The notes under the pieces were generated by a model. That model was not told where the DNA came from. It made no database searches and saw nothing but the letters and a program-made list of their open reading frames with translations. From NCBI GenBank assembly GCA_021833045.1, contig JAKBGP010000006.1:1-23841 (forward strand): 23,841 nucleotides of DNA, written 5' to 3'. A program made the translations under genes and the position numbers. This DNA is from Thermoplasmata archaeon (lineage in GTDB: Archaea > Thermoplasmatota > Thermoplasmata > Thermoplasmatales > Thermoplasmataceae). Positions 22,843 through 23,841 of this stretch are shown here, piece by piece (the first letter of the stretch is position 1; the number at the start of each line of letters is the position of its first letter).

Positions 22843-23841
22843 TCATTTATCTGAAGGTCGTTGAATAATCTCATCAACTTCAGGTTTCTTTTTTCGTGCA
22901 AAAAGATCGTAATATGCTACACCAGCGAGGAACTGAATTATACCGCCAGCTATTTCCGGTAATGGCAGATATACATCCATCAGCGCTCCAGAAGCTCCAG
23001 AAGTAGTTTGTGCGATTCTTGCAGCACTTGCCTGTAATCCAGTTCCAGCACCATAATCACCTTCTTTCAACCCACTTACATTAATGTTGCTCCTGGATGG
23101 TAATCCAAAACCTGCTATTCCCGCCCGGAATATATAAAAAATTCCGGCAATATAAAAATATGGTGAAAGGGCAAGTGGAATCATCAGCAACCCCTGAAGC
23201 ATTCTTCCATAGGAACCAATCTTTGCTGCTTTTTCCCCTCTTTTCCTGTATATTGACGAAATGTATGAACCTATTGCAGTTGATATATATGATATTGTGA
23301 ATACAATTCCGATTATGGTTGTTGTGGATGATGGATACATCTCTGAAAACCATAATGAAAGTATGGGCATTGATATTCCTATCCCAGCACCGTTGAATGC
23401 ATTAGCAAAAACAGTTTTTCCTATATGTCTAACCGAACCTTTCCCAACGAAACCTGTTTTTTTCTTTTCTGACTTTCTTTCAGCAACAAGAAAGAGTGAT
23501 ATAAATGATATCAGAACCAGAATAAAGCTAATTCCGAAAAGAGTCCTGTAGGATCCAGCATTTCCTACAAAACTTGATACATCACTTCTGCTTATAACCA
23601 TCACACCTCCCACGACAGCAAATATGGACCCAACAGTTGTCATCAGTCCAAGTTTCTTCACTCTATCGTTAGGTTCTTTCCAGTTTTTAGCCACAAGTGC
23701 TGTTGATCCTGGGGAAAAAGCACCTCTCATACCGCCAGGGCCTCCTGCAATTCCACCTATTACTGAAAGATAAATTAGCGGTCCTGAGGTCACAAAAAAG
23801 AGCACAGCTGTTGAAATAAGGGGAAATATTTCTCCAATTAT
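22843..23841 (-). CDS. MFS transporter, 5' partial
   Basis: The frame stays open to the right edge with no start needed; the first possible start inside is GTG 23805, which would lack the first helices. About 332 residues visible, with around ten helices, glycine-rich first segments (GGIAGGPGGMRGAF), a charged central loop with ERKSEKKK, and a six-helix C-terminal half. It is a major facilitator carrier; the subfamily and substrate are not clear. The OYE-type gene follows 64 bases downstream on the same strand with its own TATA box. Confidence 0.8.
   Translation of the reverse strand: MIGEIFPLISTAVLFFVTSGPLIYLSVIGGIAGGPGGMRGAFSPGSTALVAKNWKEPNDRVKKLGLMTTVGSIFAVVGGVMVISRSDVSSFVGNAGSYRTLFGISFILVLISFISLFLVAERKSEKKKTGFVGKGSVRHIGKTVFANAFNGAGIGISMPILSLWFSEMYPSSTTTIIGIVFTISYISTAIGSYISSIYRKRGEKAAKIGSYGRMLQGLLMIPLALSPYFYIAGIFYIFRAGIAGFGLPSRSNINVSGLKEGDYGAGTGLQASAARIAQTTSGASGALMDVYLPLPEIAGGIIQFLAGVAYYDLFARKKKPEVDEIIQRPSDK

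Noticed and set aside
1..23841. CRISPR arrays, tRNA or rRNA genes, transposases, phage genes
   Set aside because: No repeat arrays, no RNA gene signatures and no such proteins were seen in any frame.

Overview
The window looks like part of a chromosome from an acidophilic or thermophilic archaeon of the Thermoplasmatales type (Ferroplasma, Cuniculiplasma, Thermoplasma relatives). The reasons are: an archaeal-style ribose-phosphate pyrophosphokinase next to an archaeal RNA 2'-phosphotransferase; a family 5 uracil-DNA glycosylase; a DtxR/MntR-type repressor; AT-rich DNA; and TATA boxes centred about 20-28 bases before many first-gene starts, which fits leaderless transcripts. Strong Shine-Dalgarno sites (GGAGGTG type) are seen mainly inside operons. 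The exact genus is inference. I see no rRNA, tRNA, CRISPR array, insertion sequence or phage gene.

Layout. (1) 1-2882: a membrane protein with a C-terminal iron-sulphur domain (5' end outside the window) faces a smaller membrane protein that shares its repeated core module. (2) 2941-7966 (minus): a four-gene Opp/Dpp-type ABC operon (two permeases, two ATPases) with no binding-protein gene; both ATPases have unusual catalytic motifs and large insertions. (3) 8140-11368: a bacterial-type pantothenate kinase, a thiolase and a TIGR01777-family SDR protein. (4) 11385-14901 (minus): a heterodimeric ABC exporter with one degenerate ATP site, like TM287/288. (5) 14902-15298: the only long gene-free stretch, with a perfect palindrome, a strong TATA box and a possible 38-codon ORF, leading to a major facilitator (MFS) transporter at 15299-16636. 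(6) 16669-17818 (minus): a DtxR-family regulator and a small membrane protein of unknown function. (7) 18000-21122 (plus): uracil-DNA glycosylase, enoyl-CoA hydratase, prs and kptA, the last two overlapping. (8) 21111-23841 (minus): an Old-Yellow-Enzyme family iron-sulphur flavoprotein with a reduced C-terminal half, preceded by an MFS transporter that runs off the window.

How the genes fit together. Most are housekeeping or transport genes in short transcription units. Peptide-type import (opp), drug or lipid export and two MFS transporters suit an organism living on organic compounds. Thiolase, enoyl-CoA hydratase and the dienoyl-CoA-reductase-like flavoprotein could all act on acyl-CoA substrates but are not in one operon. 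Pantothenate kinase feeds CoA synthesis. No known named system, such as a defence island, is present. The most unusual material is the membrane iron-sulphur protein and its neighbour, whose shared module has three recurring glutamates in or near membrane helices, and the Opp-type transporter whose ATPases both lack the usual H-loop histidine.
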